Origin: Moorena producens 3L
Lineage (GTDB): Bacteria > Cyanobacteriota > Cyanobacteriia > Cyanobacteriales > Coleofasciculaceae
Reading direction: 5' to 3'
DNA: 64,000 nt
NCBI RefSeq assembly: GCF_000211815.1
Contig: NZ_GL890840.1
Coordinates: forward strand, 77,428 to 141,427
Shown: in pieces, positions 38,561 through 48,608 of the stretch
Layout: each line of letters begins with the position of its first letter
Position numbering within the stretch: position 1 is the first letter of the stretch
Notes under the pieces: generated by a model
Told to the model about the DNA's origin: nothing
Seen by the model: the letters and a program-made list of their open reading frames with translations, nothing else
Database searches by the model: none
Translations under genes and position numbers: made by a program

Positions 38561-38814
38561 CTGATTTAACAGATTCGCCTAAATCTCCATCTTAGAGAAG
38601 GCTAGGATGTAGACGGGAAAAGACTCTTAGTTAATTCCCTGGTAATTTCCGGTTAATCGGGAATTTACTACTTTACTCCTGATAGGAGTTGCACAAAACC
38701 CTTACCACTAGGGAGGCTTTTCAAGGAAATTACTAGTTATTAAGACTAGTTATTAAGCCTTCTATCGTTAACTGCATCTAAAAAAAACTTGATTTAAAAT
38801 TGGAGGTATAAGCT

Positions 38815-38934
38815 GTGTCTGGAGGGGGAAGAATTCCTTTATGGATAGTTGCCACTATCGCTGGTACTGGTGTCCTCGTAGTGGTTGGTCTTTTCTTCTA
38901 TGGTGCCTATGTGGGAGTTGGTTCTTCCATGTAA
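38815..38934 (+). CDS. psbJ: Photosystem II reaction centre protein J
   Basis: A 39-residue single-helix protein starting at GTG 38815 with GGAGG nearby: [20 protein letters not shown] then [18 protein letters not shown]. It regulates electron flow from plastoquinone and PSII assembly. It lies 254 bases after psbL, more than usual, and the spacer has no recognised repeat. Confidence 0.97.
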   Translation: MSGGGRIPLWIVATIAGTGVLVVVGLFFYGAYVGVGSSM

Positions 38935-39432
38935 GGTTGACCGATTTCTCTGATTAACACCCCGGCGAGGTTCCCTCGCCAAGGTAACGCGCACGACAAG
39001 AAAGGCGCGAAATTAAACATGAAGTAAATCCACAGGTGCGACCCGTGGCTAATTTAATTCGCCACGGGTCGCACCTTTTTCAGCTTTTATCAATGTCCTA
39101 ACCTTAATGGGTAGTGTTATAGCGCTACGCTTAGCGTGAGAAGTTAGAAGTCAGAAGTCAAAGGTGCGCTTTCCGTAGGCGAATTAAATTCGCCACGGGT
39201 CGCACCTAAAAGTAAGCGATTACTTACGTTTCGGAGTTTAGGAATGTCCTAATCTGAATGGGTAGTGCTATATATAGGAGTCTGTTGACAGGCTTAAAGC
39301 CAATTTAAAACAGGTTAAATATTGATTAGACCTCAAAAGTAGTTTTCTGATAGTGTTTGCCTCAATTATTGTCCACTGTTTCGGTGATCCGCTGTTCCCT
39401 CCCGACAACTGCCGCGAAGTCTATTATGTTGA
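38935..39432. repeat. Repeat block after psbJ
   Basis: Holds two clean palindromes of the GGTGCGACCC family: 39034-39076 (AGGTGCGACCCGTGGCTAAT... ending CACGGGTCGCACCT) and 39162-39207 (AGGTGCGCTTTCCG... ending GGGTCGCACCT), plus a partial near 38967-38995. The phrase GAATGTCCTAA..GAATGGGTAGTG recurs near 39092 and 39241. No gene is supported. Confidence 0.65.
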
Positions 39433-40293
39433 TCAAATGTTGACCAGCTGATCTGGCAACATCAGTAATAATAAAGCCCCAACTTCCAATAAACAAAGAA
39501 GACCCACTATCCCAGCTAACGGTTTTCCTCCCAAACCCGTTATCCAAATTGGTCCAATGCCTGTGTAAGCAATTAACTCAGCTGAGTCCAAACAAGTTAA
39601 ACCCCAAATCCAACCAGCATGTAGTCCCCATGCTAAACCCAGACTGCCTCCATCCACCCAACGGGCTAGGACTAATACCATTCCCATTAGCCATAATCCT
39701 GGTAACTGAGGGATAGTATCTTTTTGTTCCCAAACTAGGTGTAACAGGGCAAAAATCCCACTAGAGATGGCTGCTCCTACCCAGATAGAATAATCCTGCT
39801 GTAGTTGATTCACTAAGAAGCCACGAAAGACTAACTCTTCTGTAAGCCCAATCCACAGCCCTAATAACATCACTGGCAGTAATATCGGTCCCAAACGCTG
39901 CCAATTTTCATAATTCCACCTCACCCAGCCTAGTAATAATTGCCCAGTAAATACTATGATTAAGCTGAGAATACCTACTCCTAGTCCCAATCCTAGAGAC
40001 CCTAAAACGCTTAATTTCCAATCCAATCCGTAATCGGAGAAAGGCACCCCCTCTAGTTGAGAAGCTCCCCATAAAATTAGGGGAGCAATCAGGTAAAGTG
40101 CTGCCAGTAGTGGTAACTTTTGGTCTGGTGCTAAAGGCTGATTTGGACGCCACTTTAAAACCATAGCTATAGGGAAAGCTAGGGGAAGCCAAAAAACTGC
40201 CCAAGCTAGGAAAAAAGTTCCTACCTTCAAAAGAGTAGTTGACGTCATTAATGACACAAACGACCCATTAGTTGCCTGATCAAGAATAGCCAT
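39433..40293 (-). CDS. CPBP family intramembrane metalloprotease (type II CAAX/ABI-like)
   Basis: A 286-residue polytopic membrane protein with about eight hydrophobic segments. The family motifs are present: LTEELVFRGFLVNQL (EExxxR), IFALLHLVWEQ (the first catalytic His region) and SLGLAWGLHAGWIWGL (second His). Family members are putative membrane proteases acting on prenylated or other membrane peptides; in bacteria some give bacteriocin self-protection, but the substrate is unknown here. I prefer the ATG at 40293 over a TTG at 40308. Confidence 0.85.
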   Translation of the reverse strand: MAILDQATNGSFVSLMTSTTLLKVGTFFLAWAVFWLPLAFPIAMVLKWRPNQPLAPDQKLPLLAALYLIAPLILWGASQLEGVPFSDYGLDWKLSVLGSLGLGLGVGILSLIIVFTGQLLLGWVRWNYENWQRLGPILLPVMLLGLWIGLTEELVFRGFLVNQLQQDYSIWVGAAISSGIFALLHLVWEQKDTIPQLPGLWLMGMVLVLARWVDGGSLGLAWGLHAGWIWGLTCLDSAELIAYTGIGPIWITGLGGKPLAGIVGLLCLLEVGALLLLMLPDQLVNI

Positions 40294-40308
40294 TGGCGAG
40301 ATTGGCAA

Positions 40309-41457
40309 ATTACTATCAAATTACTATAAGGTCTCAACTACACTATCATAAGCGGCTGCTTTTTTCCTATGCCAAGTTCCCTAAGGACAGAGCACATCGG
40401 GCTGGTTAGTAATAGCCTGCTTTACCGACTCCTCAGGTAGTAGAAAGAAGATTTTTGTTTCTACTGTCTTCTTATGGGGCATCCTCCACTATCGAAGGGT
40501 AGACATATGATTCTTCAAGGTGATCAGCTTTTCAGCAGATCAACCAGTCCACTTGCTTAAAAAATTGACATTTTCCAAGTAGATGTGGGTCTGTCCTTTT
40601 TCCCTCATAGTGAGCTTAGCCCAAGCTTTTTCAGGTTTTTTACCTGCGGTTTGCTTGTGCCTTATGGTACCGATTCAATTATTTTGAGACTCCCCGCTCG
40701 CTAATAGATGGGGATTCTTGGCTCAACGATTCGGCTTGCTATGATTGGTTTTAACCAAGCACAGTAGAGGCCAAATCTCCCCGGAGACGAAACCTTAGAG
40801 AGGGTCGCCTTTATCGTCGGCAGGTTATGCAGAAAAGGGTTAAATCTTTTTTAATAAGGCGACCCTCTCTAACGGTAACTTCAAACCCAGGGTTTGGATT
40901 TAAGATCCAGGTTGTGGTGTGCCCCACCCTACCTTTTTAGAATGGGAGACAATCAACTTTAATACAATATCTACCTTATTCGTTTCATAGACTTCCAGAT
41001 CCTTAGACGAAACCGAGGTGCACGTATCATTACTTTGAACAGGTTTTTACGTTGTCTATTTATATTCAGGCAAGTTGGTTGTCTCACTTCCTATTATATA
41101 GGACAGCGCTAGTTTAGGGATTACCGACAACAGAATAAAAAAATATCCATTGACGAATTTATTCGTCAATTTCTGTTTTATCCCCCGGATAAATCACGGG
41201 GGCTTTACCCATCACGTCGGTAACAGATTCTTAAAAGCTCACGTGCCCAAAAAATATTCACGGCGAGGCAACGCTAGCCCCACATGGTCGTTTTTCATCC
41301 CCGCTCGCTGAGAGACGGGGGTTTCAAACTCGCAGGATTTTCTGTAAGAAGGATTACTTCAAAGCGGTGCCACCCCGAGCTTTTTCAAAGCGGTGCCACC
41401 CCGCACTTTTTCAAAGCGCTAGGTAACGCGCACCAAGAGAGCGCTAGGGAACACGCA
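40309..41457. repeat. Gene-free repeat region
   Basis: About 1.15 kb with no gene. P-family copy 3 is at 40782-40882. Two similar hairpins, CCCCGCTCGCTAATAGATGG (40688) and CCCCGCTCGCTGAGAGACGG (41300), lie ~610 bases apart like the ends of a non-autonomous IS200/IS605-type element. Between them are a 20-bp palindrome TTGACGAATTTATTCGTCAA (~41152-41171) and the hairpin CCCCCGGATAAATCACGGGG (~41184). A ~29-base tandem repeat with core TTCAAAGCGGTGCCACCCCG runs from ~41359 to 41420. Confidence 0.55.
40782..40882 (+). repeat. P-family hairpin element, copy 3
   Basis: Ends CGGAGACGAAACC and AACGGTAACTTC; arms TTAGAGAGGGTCGCC and GGCGACCCTCTCTAA (15 bp); loop with GCAGGTTATGCAGAAAAGGG in the standard orientation. 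Confidence 0.75.
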
Positions 41458-41877
41458 CTAAGAGGTGGCTTTCTTTGCTTTTTGAGTAGATACCTCTTCA
41501 GATTCAAAATCGTTATCCACCTGCTTGAGATGGATATGTTTGTAGCCTAGTTTAATTTCAAATTCATCACCAGGCTCTAATCCCATGGCATGAGTGTAGG
41601 TTGAACCAATAACAATTTGACCATTCTTATGGACACTCACACGATAAGTCGGTTCACGCCCCCGACCATCTTTTGTGCCTTCTGGATCCAGGGGAACACC
41701 CTTGGCTCCTAAAACCGCATCATAAAAATCTGTTAAATTAACGCGGGTCTGGTCTGTTTTAGTTATAGTGTAATAGCCGCAACGCTTGGCTGTCTCTCGG
41801 CGAGGCAAGTGTGATAGCTCTTTTACTTTTTGAAGTAATGCTTTACCAGTTAGGGGAGTACTTGAAATCTCTGGCAT
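41458..41877 (-). CDS. cyAbrB-type transcriptional regulator
   Basis: A 139-residue cyanobacterial AbrB-like DNA-binding protein. The N-terminal part (LTGKALLQKVKELSHLPRRE, then TAKRCGYYT) is specific to cyAbrB; the C-terminal swapped-hairpin AbrB domain appears as YRVSVHKNGQIVIGSTYTHA then MGLEPGDEFEIKLGYKHI. These regulators control carbon/nitrogen balance, hydrogenase and other genes. The tail is charged and Lys-rich (QKAKKATS). Its stop lies at the edge of the repeat block. Confidence 0.93.
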   Translation of the reverse strand: MPEISSTPLTGKALLQKVKELSHLPRRETAKRCGYYTITKTDQTRVNLTDFYDAVLGAKGVPLDPEGTKDGRGREPTYRVSVHKNGQIVIGSTYTHAMGLEPGDEFEIKLGYKHIHLKQVDNDFESEEVSTQKAKKATS

Positions 41878-42285
41878 AATCTCACGAGATATCCTTTAAA
41901 CTTCAGAGTGGTCAAGATCATTAATCGCCAAACTTTGGCTCTATTAAAAATATATCGTTAAATCTATCTCAGTTGACAAGATATTTTGGATCATTTGTTT
42001 AAATCTTTACGTATTTCAATAATAACAGATCAGACAATCCCTGCCTAAGCCTTTAGGGGCAGTAACATGATAACTATGGAAATAATCCAGGAAACATACC
42101 AAAAGGAAAGCACTCTTACACCAGAAGTCAACTAGCGAGCGGTATTGCTTCGGGAGGGACTACTCAAACAAGTATGGCCTAATTATCAAGAGGAACTACT
42201 CACCGGAATAGGAGTCCTGTTGACCCTAGCCCTTAACCTTACCGATTATCCTTGTATATGTTGGAATATTCAAGAGCTTAGTTTT
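41878..42285. other. Intergenic region between cyAbrB and sdhB
   Basis: Divergent spacer of ~400 AT-rich bases with no repeat-family member. An open frame runs into sdhB from 42145 but has no family-like sequence before the ATG at 42286. It presumably holds both promoters. Confidence 0.4.
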
Positions 42286-43287
42286 ATGCAAGTTGATTTC
42301 AAAATCATTCGACAGACTCAAAACACTGCCCCACTACTCCAGACTTATAAGCTGGATGTCGAGAAAGGAAACACGATTCTCGAATGCTTGAATCGTATTA
42401 AGTGGGAACAAGATGGTACTTTAGCTTTTCGCAAAAATTGTCGCAACACGATTTGTGGTAGCTGTGGCATACGAATTAATGGTCGGTCGGCTTTGGCCTG
42501 TAAGGAAAATGTGGGCAATGAATTGGGGAACCAACAGCTGCCAGATGAATCTAAAATTCCGGAGATTACTATAGCACCTCTGGGGAATATGCCAGTAATC
42601 AAGGATTTAGTCGTTGAGATGAGCAGCTTCTGGGATAACTTAGAAGCTGTTGATCCCTACGTCAGCACTGCTGCTAGGAAGATTCCCGAACGGGAATTTT
42701 TACAGAGTCCTGAAGAGCGATCGCATTTGGCTCAGGCAGGTAATTGTATCATGTGTGGTGCCTGTTATTCTGAGTGTAATGCCAAAGAAGTTAATCGAGA
42801 TTTTGTCGGTCCTCATGCCTTGGCTAAAGCACAGCGTCTGGTGGTAGATTCCCGTGATAATACCACGGAAAATCGTTTGGAGAAATATAACGAAGGAACA
42901 AAAGGAGTCTGGGGTTGTACCCGCTGTATGATGTGTAATGCCGTTTGCCCGATGGGTGTGGCTCCTATGGATCAAATCGGTAAGATTAAACAGGATATTC
43001 TTGAAGGTATTGATGACCAAGATAGTCGTCCAATCCGCCACCGCAAAGTCCTAATTGATTTAGTGAAAGAGGGAGGTTGGATTGATGAGCGTAAGTTTGG
43101 CTTGCAGGTGGTTGGTAACTCATTTCGAGATATCCAAGGTTTGGCGAGCCTAGGACCACTGGGATTACGAATGCTAGTTCGAGGTAAGTTTCCCTTGAGC
43201 TTTTCTCCATCAGCAGGGACATCACAAGTGCGATCGCTAATTGAATCGGTAAAAAATTTGGAGTCTGAAGGATCTGAGCAGCCATGA
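42286..43287 (+). CDS. sdhB: Succinate dehydrogenase/fumarate reductase iron-sulfur subunit
   Basis: A 333-residue SdhB. It carries a plant-type 2Fe-2S domain (RKNCRNTICGSCGIRINGRS) and two further Cys clusters for 4Fe-4S and 3Fe-4S (CIMCGACYSECNA and CTRCMMCNAVCPMG). It passes electrons from the flavoprotein subunit to quinone in the respiratory chain that cyanobacteria share with photosynthesis. I choose the ATG at 42286, where the conserved sequence begins (MQVDFKIIRQ). No sdhA is adjacent, normal in cyanobacteria. The stop overlaps the start of hli (ATGA). Confidence 0.94.
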   Translation: MQVDFKIIRQTQNTAPLLQTYKLDVEKGNTILECLNRIKWEQDGTLAFRKNCRNTICGSCGIRINGRSALACKENVGNELGNQQLPDESKIPEITIAPLGNMPVIKDLVVEMSSFWDNLEAVDPYVSTAARKIPEREFLQSPEERSHLAQAGNCIMCGACYSECNAKEVNRDFVGPHALAKAQRLVVDSRDNTTENRLEKYNEGTKGVWGCTRCMMCNAVCPMGVAPMDQIGKIKQDILEGIDDQDSRPIRHRKVLIDLVKEGGWIDERKFGLQVVGNSFRDIQGLASLGPLGLRMLVRGKFPLSFSPSAGTSQVRSLIESVKNLESEGSEQP

Positions 43288-43472
43288 GTTCTGAAACACC
43301 CAATTCTAGTGAATCATCTGAGGAGTCTTTTAACCAACCTGAACCAGCTTTTGGTTGGACTCCCTATGCTGAGCAAATCAACGGCAGGTTTGCGATGGTT
43401 GCCTTAGTTTGTATCCTGTTACTGGAATTGCTCACTGGTCAAGGTTTGTTGACTTGGCTGGGTCTACTCTAA
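43284..43472 (+). CDS. High-light-inducible protein (Hlip/SCP)
   Basis: A 62-residue one-helix chlorophyll-binding protein. An acidic/polar N-terminus leads to FGWTPYAEQINGRFAMVALV, the ExxNxRxAM chlorophyll-binding motif, in a single transmembrane helix. Hlips protect chlorophyll during PSII assembly and repair. The overlap of four bases with sdhB suggests co-transcription. Confidence 0.93.
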   Translation: MSSETPNSSESSEESFNQPEPAFGWTPYAEQINGRFAMVALVCILLLELLTGQGLLTWLGLL

Positions 43473-43925
43473 GGAATTTCCAACCACTATATAATGATCG
43501 GGAGCTTGAGATTTCTTTGCTCTTACCATCACGGTTGTTGAGGGTTGAGGGTTGACGGTTATAGCACTACCCATTAAGGTGTTTGACATTGATACAAGCA
43601 GCAAAAGGTGCGACCCGTGGCTAATTTAATTCGCCAAGGTCAAGCGCACCTACGCTGTTGTAGTCAACTTTTAGGTGCGACTCGTGGCTAATTTAATAAT
43701 TAGATGCAGGAATGAAGTTACCGTATTCAGAGGGTCGCCTTTATGGGTTACTGGCTATACGTAAAAGGGTTAAAACTTTTGTAATAAGGGGACCCTCTTC
43801 AAGGTTTCGTCTCCGGAAAGCGCACCTTTGCCTATTGTCCGCCCCCCTTATTAAGGTCTATCCATTAGGCAAAAGTAGTCGAAACAGTGATAGAGACGTT
43901 TGATGTAGAAGCAAGTTGTGAACCT
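43473..43925. repeat. Repeat block after hli
   Basis: Holds a GGTGCGACCC-family palindrome at 43606-43651 (AGGTGCGACCCGTGGCTAAT ... AAGCGCACCT), a partial one at 43672-43705 (AGGTGCGACTCGTGG) and P-family copy 4 at 43714-43815. No gene is supported. Confidence 0.6.
43714..43815 (-). repeat. P-family hairpin element, copy 4 (loop inverted)
   Basis: The outer ends are in reverse orientation (GAAGTTACCGTA on the left, GGTTTCGTCTCCG on the right), but the loop reads GGGTTACTGGCTATACGTAA AAGGG in the plus direction, opposite to what the ends predict. The arms are CAGAGGGTCGCC and GGGGACCCTCTTC, with one mismatch. Confidence 0.7.
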
Positions 43926-43969
43926 TCAAGCAAATGGTAGAAGGTAGAAAGCCCTCGCCAGAGAGTTTT

Positions 43970-45303
43970 CAAGCCAGGTTCGCCATCTCCAGTACGAGCC
44001 AAAAATCCACCCAAGCGTGCAATCCCGCGTCAGAGCAAAACGCAAGAGTAGGAGGTTTTTTCGAGGGGTTTTTGGGTTGAAATTGAAGTCGCTTGAGCTT
44101 CCATTCCGGTGGAGAGAAAACAACTTGGCAAGAAGCATCGGGATTAAGTCGAGCTTGATAAGTTAACCACATTAATCGCCAAGCAACAATATTATAAGTA
44201 GCCAGTGCTTTGAGTAAACGCTCTCGGGTTTGAAGTTGAAGTTTTTCGCGCGCGTCAGCCACTTTTGAGCGGTTTTGTGAAAGGGTTCGATCAGCAACCG
44301 ATAGCTATACCACTGCACCCATTGCCAAGCTTGAGTAAAGTTGTCAATGGGTAGAGTGGTGAGCAATAACCAACGAATGGGTGGACTACCATCAGCAGGT
44401 TTCTCAGTTTCTTCTACGAGTAGTACATTGATTTCCACTGGCTGGAGATTGTGGGGTTTGGGGTGATGTTGAGGCACTTCCAGAGTGACTCTCATCCCTC
44501 GGATTTGTAATAGTGCGCGGGCGAGCTGGACGTTTGGGATTACGCTCTAAGTTGATGGTCATTTTACCTAAGATTGGCCTTTGTTCAATCGTCGGCAAAA
44601 GATATCCCATCTCCTCTTTCACCCTGGGGTTATACTGCTCTCGAAGAATCAGTAATTCGCGCTTTGGCAGAGCGCTTTTGGGCGAACAACTCAAAGATAT
44701 CGGCCTCGCGATCAGCAACATGTATGAGCTTCGCTTTTTCGGCTAGTCCTTCCTCGGCTCCTGTAAGAGTCTCTAACCATCGATAGCTTTCTTTTTCTTG
44801 AATCGCTTTTTTCTTGCGTTCTTTTTTCTTTCCACTCCTGTGCTTTCTTGTCCAACTCTGCTGATGTAGCAGTCCCAATGGCTCTCAATCGCGCACTCAC
44901 CGCTATACAGCTATGAACTTTGATTCGAAGTTGCTTGGTCTGATTGATATATCCCAAACCCTTCGTGGCTTGATGTGTCCTATACTCCAAGTCGGTCGTG
45001 TCCTGTATTGCCAGCACTACTCACGGCGACCGACACACCTCCTCACTACGCCTTCCCTGTGTGAAGCCAATAAGTCGGTCCCTTTCACTGTCTTATTTGA
45101 CCAAAATCTGTAGATACTTTGACTCTCGCTGGCATTTCCACTCGCTTTTGGTACTGTTTCTCCTGGATGCTCACTTAAGACCAGAAGTGTCTTTCTCAAT
45201 CTTTTTGCGTGGCGTATGTCCTGAAAAATTTCGGATTTATCTCCTGGCTTATCCAATCCTTCATTTGTTCCTCTTCATCCCCTGATTGGCTTTTTCCTTT
45301 CAT
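43970..45303 (-). pseudogene. IS4-family (Tn5-like) transposase, multiply frameshifted
   Basis: From an ATG at 45303 (MKGKSQSGDEEEQMKDWISQ), pieces in all three minus frames make one IS4-type transposase. They are an N-terminal DNA-binding part (NASESQSIYRFWSNKTVKGT), MLAIQDTTDLEYRTHQATKG LGYI with the first Asp, AKLIHVADREADIFELFAQK with the second, and WYSYRLLIEPFHKTAQKW with the Glu-containing YREK-like region. At least five frameshifts are needed, so it is dead. I see no clear terminal inverted repeats. Confidence 0.8.
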
Positions 45304-45752
45304 ACTCTCACAACCTCCGCCTCACTGTCCACTCCAGCTTTGCTGCACCGAATTAAGCGCGATCGCACTTCAAGATTAGCGATCGCACTTCAAGATTAGC
45401 GATCGCACTTCAAGATTAGCGATCACAGTCTTGGGAAACCCCTGTTAGTCTATACTCCAGTTAATAATTACGCTCACCACTCCTCTCCCCATCCTTGCCT
45501 ACATCAAACGTCTCTATCACTGTTTCGACTACTTTTGCCTAATGGATAGTATTAAGGTAGGGGGGATTCCTCTGGCCTTGCCCGTAGCGCTATATACTAC
45601 CTCTGCCTGGTATTTCCTCTTTGCCCTGACGAGGTGATTGTTGCGGCTACACAAATGTAAAGACCTAGCATGCTAGGTCTTTACAAGCCTCTGGGGACTG
45701 AATTAAACCGGAGTATTGCACCCGGATTGGGGATCAGTTGTGCCAATTAGAT
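45304..45752. other. Spacer between two IS relics, with a HIP1 tandem repeat
   Basis: About 450 bases without a gene. At 45359-45418 a 20-base unit GCGATCGCACTTCAAGATTA occurs three times in tandem with a fourth partial (GCGATCAC). AAAGACCTAGCATGCTAGGTCTTT (45660-45683) is a perfect 24-bp palindrome, possibly a bidirectional terminator. Confidence 0.6.
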
Positions 45753-45931
45753 GGCATTGCTTAATAATGGAATGATTTTAAGAGTGAGGTGGAATGGGCA
45801 TCTTGCCCGTTCCTGGCGGTGCGACCCGAAGGTGCGACCCAAGGGCGATTTACTCGCCCTAGGAGGCGCGCACCTTGAGCGAATTTAATATAGGACTTAC
45901 GCAACTGGCACAACTAATGGTGGGGCTAGAC

Positions 45932-47308
45932 CTGGTTGACTGACAAAAGTTCACATAGCGCGATCGGTGCAGCAATCGGTGTAGCGGCGCGCTACCCAAC
46001 GGAAGACTCATCCTTTCCCAGTGATGGAAGGTGTTACCTTCTCAAATTGGCTACAAATGCCATATTCTGACTGGGTGACTAAACTCAGACAGGATGACAA
46101 GCGAAAACACCTCCCGTCTCTATAATGCCGAAGTTACGTTATTGGGTCAATCCAAACAATGGGCTGATATCAGGCATCTACATACAAGGCGTCTGGATGG
46201 TAGTTGGACTAATTCACTCAGGTAGCGTAAATCTGACAAAATGGACTATGTACATCCACTCAAGTGCTGTGTTTGCGACAGTCACGCAACGTCGATTCAG
46301 TCGATGGTTGCTTCGGTCCCCGGATTAATCCACAACGGTTATATAGCCCACTGATTCAGGAAGCGAAGAATAGATGGGAAAATGAACTATTGTATCCTTC
46401 GCTTGGATACTTCCATGCTGTGGAATCAATATTGTCTGATTAGGGTAGCTGTGGTATATCGAGGAAGAGCAGTGCCAGTGGCGAGCGCGAGTACTGGAGC
46501 ATTCTTAATGCAGCGTCTTGATAGGCAGCTATAATGACAAAGCTCTTGACAGTGTCGCGATTAATCCCAGATAGAGTTCAAGTTGTACTGCTAGCAGACA
46601 GAGGATTCATCAATACTCAGGTGAATGTTGTATGCCTTGGCTGAACTGGGGAACGCATTATCGCATCCGCATTGGTCTGTGATTTCTGGGTCTGGCGACA
46701 TGGGTTAGGTTGGTCTCAAGTACGAGATTTTCATGTTCTACGGGGTGAAGCTCTTTTACTCCAAAATGTCTGGATTCACAAAACCGAATATGCATGGTGC
46801 AGTTAATCTGGGTCTGGCAAATGATGGAATTAGCGGAGAACTTTGGTACATCGTCAGCGACGAACCGACCACCCTTGCTGACATTTCGGGAATATGGCTT
46901 ACGCTTTGATATTGAAGAGAGCTTTCTTGATGACAAGTCCAATGGTTTTGAGTTGGAAAGCTGTGAGATTCGGAATGCAAAGCGCCTGATCGCGATTGTG
47001 TTTCGTCTTGGGGTACGCTACTCTTTATCTCACTGCCCAAGGAACTAAGGTCGTAGCCCGAGGATTACGCCGTTTTGTAGACCCTCACTGGTGCGCGCGG
47101 TAACAGTTATCTCATGCATTGGTTGGGCATGGGTATTGACTGCACGCTACTCTTGGTTGGGAGTTGTTTGAAACCCTAATTTTAAGTGGGAAACCCGACC
47201 CATCACCAGCGATGGCTTCCCGAAAACAGGACGAGCAGAAGAGGTATCGGCGCTTAGTTTACAGTAAGGTCTTTTGACTATGCTTGTTGAGTTTTGTCAG
47301 TCAACCAG
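45932..47308 (+). mobile_element. IS4-type element with 17-bp TIR and 10-bp target duplication
   Basis: Terminal inverted repeats CTGGTTGACTGACAAAA (45932-45948) and TTTTGTCAGTCAACCAG (47292-47308) are perfect. They are flanked by the direct repeat GGGGCTAGAC at 45922-45931 and 47309-47318, a 10-bp target duplication consistent with the IS4 superfamily. The element is 1377 bp. Its transposase is degenerate. Confidence 0.8.
46020..47280 (+). pseudogene. Degenerate DDE (IS4-type) transposase
   Basis: Fragments in changing frames show KRKHLPSLYNAEVTLLGQSK near 46100, [14 protein letters not shown] near 46447, VQVVLLADRGFI near 46575 (Asp of the DDE triad), IWLTL-YD-EESFLDDKSNGFELES near 46895 (catalytic Glu region) and FVDPHW near 47075, ending KVF at ~47277. 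Many stops and frameshifts make it non-functional. Confidence 0.7.
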
Positions 47309-47610
47309 GGGGCTAGACCACGGCGAGAGTCTAATAACTAAACTATAGACATAGTAATGTCGGGACGTTTTAGTTGGTTAATTAAGTAATTGGATTTGAG
47401 CCCATGCTTAATTTGATAAATTGTTTGACCACTTTTATAAGCCAAATTTTTAAGGAAAGAGCCAAACTAAAATAGCACAAGCAATATGGTTTCTTTGAAT
47501 ACGACCCTTGCGACCTTGACATGATTCAATACCAGTCAATTGTTTTAATTTAAGATGAAACTCCTCAACCTGACATCGAACCTTACACTCTTTTTGTACA
47601 ACGTCCCTGG

Positions 47611-47657
47611 AGGCGCGCATTCCAATGGGCAGGTAAACTGCCCTTGGGTCGCGCCTC
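47611..47657. repeat. AGGCGCGC palindrome inside the IS701-type relic
   Basis: AGGCGCGCATTCCAATGGGC, then AGGTAAACTGCCCTTGGGTC and GCGCCT. A nearly identical copy is at 48563-48608, also inside the same transposase relic. Confidence 0.7.
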
Positions 47658-47681
47658 ATAATTCTGAGATAAATCGTTTGT

Positions 47682-47905
47682 AGCGATGCAGCGCGGTCTT
47701 GGGGAGGCAGCGCGGTCTTGGGGGTCTCCCCCATGAGCGACTGCCGTGGTTTCCCCCGGAGACAAAACCTTAGATAGGGTCGCCTTTATAGTTAGCAGGT
47801 TATGCAGAAAAGGGTTAAATATTTTTTAATAGCGATGCAGCGCGGTCTTGGGGAGGCAGCGCGGTCTTGGGGGTCTCCCCCATGAGCGACTGCCGTGGTT
47901 TCCCC
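47682..47905. repeat. Duplicated 75-base block
   Basis: A block starting AGCGATGCAGCGCGGTCTTG and continuing GGGAGGCAGCGCGG... to GCCGTGGTTTCCCCC occurs at 47682-47757 and again at 47831-47905. The second copy is inserted in the loop of P-family copy 5. Confidence 0.7.
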
Positions 47906-47953
47906 CACTCGCTATTGCATCAAGACAAGGCAACCCTATCTTACGGTAAATTC
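47757..47953 (+). repeat. P-family hairpin element, copy 5, with insert in the loop
   Basis: Ends CGGAGACAAAACC and TTACGGTAAATTC; arms TTAGATAGGGTCGCC and GGCAACCCTATCTTA (one mismatch). The loop (AGTTAGCAGGTTATGCAGAA...) is standard but split by about 100 bases containing the second 75-base block. Confidence 0.7.
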
Positions 47954-48321
47954 AAACCATGAGCGACTGCATCAAGACAGCGATAAAATCCGTTTTGTCG
48001 GTGGAGACACTTACCGGTCAAAGTTTCACTTTTTTGGAGCAGGTAAATTTGTTAATTTTTACTAATTTACCGGATTTTAACTCTTTTTCATCCCAAACTA
48101 ATGATTCAATTCTTTGATAATCTTTTTGATTGCCAGTCTCATCCACAAGTCGATTCCGTTTGAGAGGACAATAATAATATTATCCCAAACCATCGATATA
48201 TAACATTAATTTATTTTTGGCATACCAACTGTCCATCAATACAGTTCTAAATGGCAACTCCTTAGAATAGACAAGGTTTTGGAGCCTATCCAAAACCTGT
48301 TCTATTTTTGTCTTACCATCC

Positions 48322-48470
48322 TAGAGACGAAACCTTAGAATAGGGTCGCCTTTATGGTTGACAAGCTATGCATAGAAGGGTTAAAACTTGAGGCGCGACC
48401 CCGTAATTTAATTCGCCATAGGAAAGCGCGCCTCCATTGATTAAGGCGACCCTATTCTTACGGTAACTTC
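48322..48470 (+). repeat. P-family hairpin element, copy 6, with a second palindrome in the loop
   Basis: Ends TAGAGACGAAACC and TTACGGTAACTTC; arms AGAATAGGGTCGCC and GGCGACCCTATTCT. The loop is interrupted at 48391-48434 by AGGCGCGACCCCGTAATTTA ATTCGCC...GCGCGCCT, a member of the other palindrome family. The whole sits within the IS701-type transposase relic (YDP before, DGKTKI after). Confidence 0.75.
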
Positions 48471-48562
48471 ACCGTTATGGGTCATAAATCCGATAGTATA
48501 CTACCCAAAACTTTTGGGTTTCGTGATTGACCTATAGGCAATTTATTAATCAAATTACTTGG

Positions 48563-48608
48563 AGGCGCGCATTCCAATGGGCAGGTAAACTGCCCTTGGG
48601 TCGCGCCT
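48563..48608. repeat. AGGCGCGC palindrome, second copy
   Basis: Same sequence as 47611-47657, lying just outside the IS630 end. Confidence 0.65.

Noticed and set aside
45359..45426. CRISPR array
   Set aside because: The 20-base units are directly tandem without spacers, and no cas gene is near.
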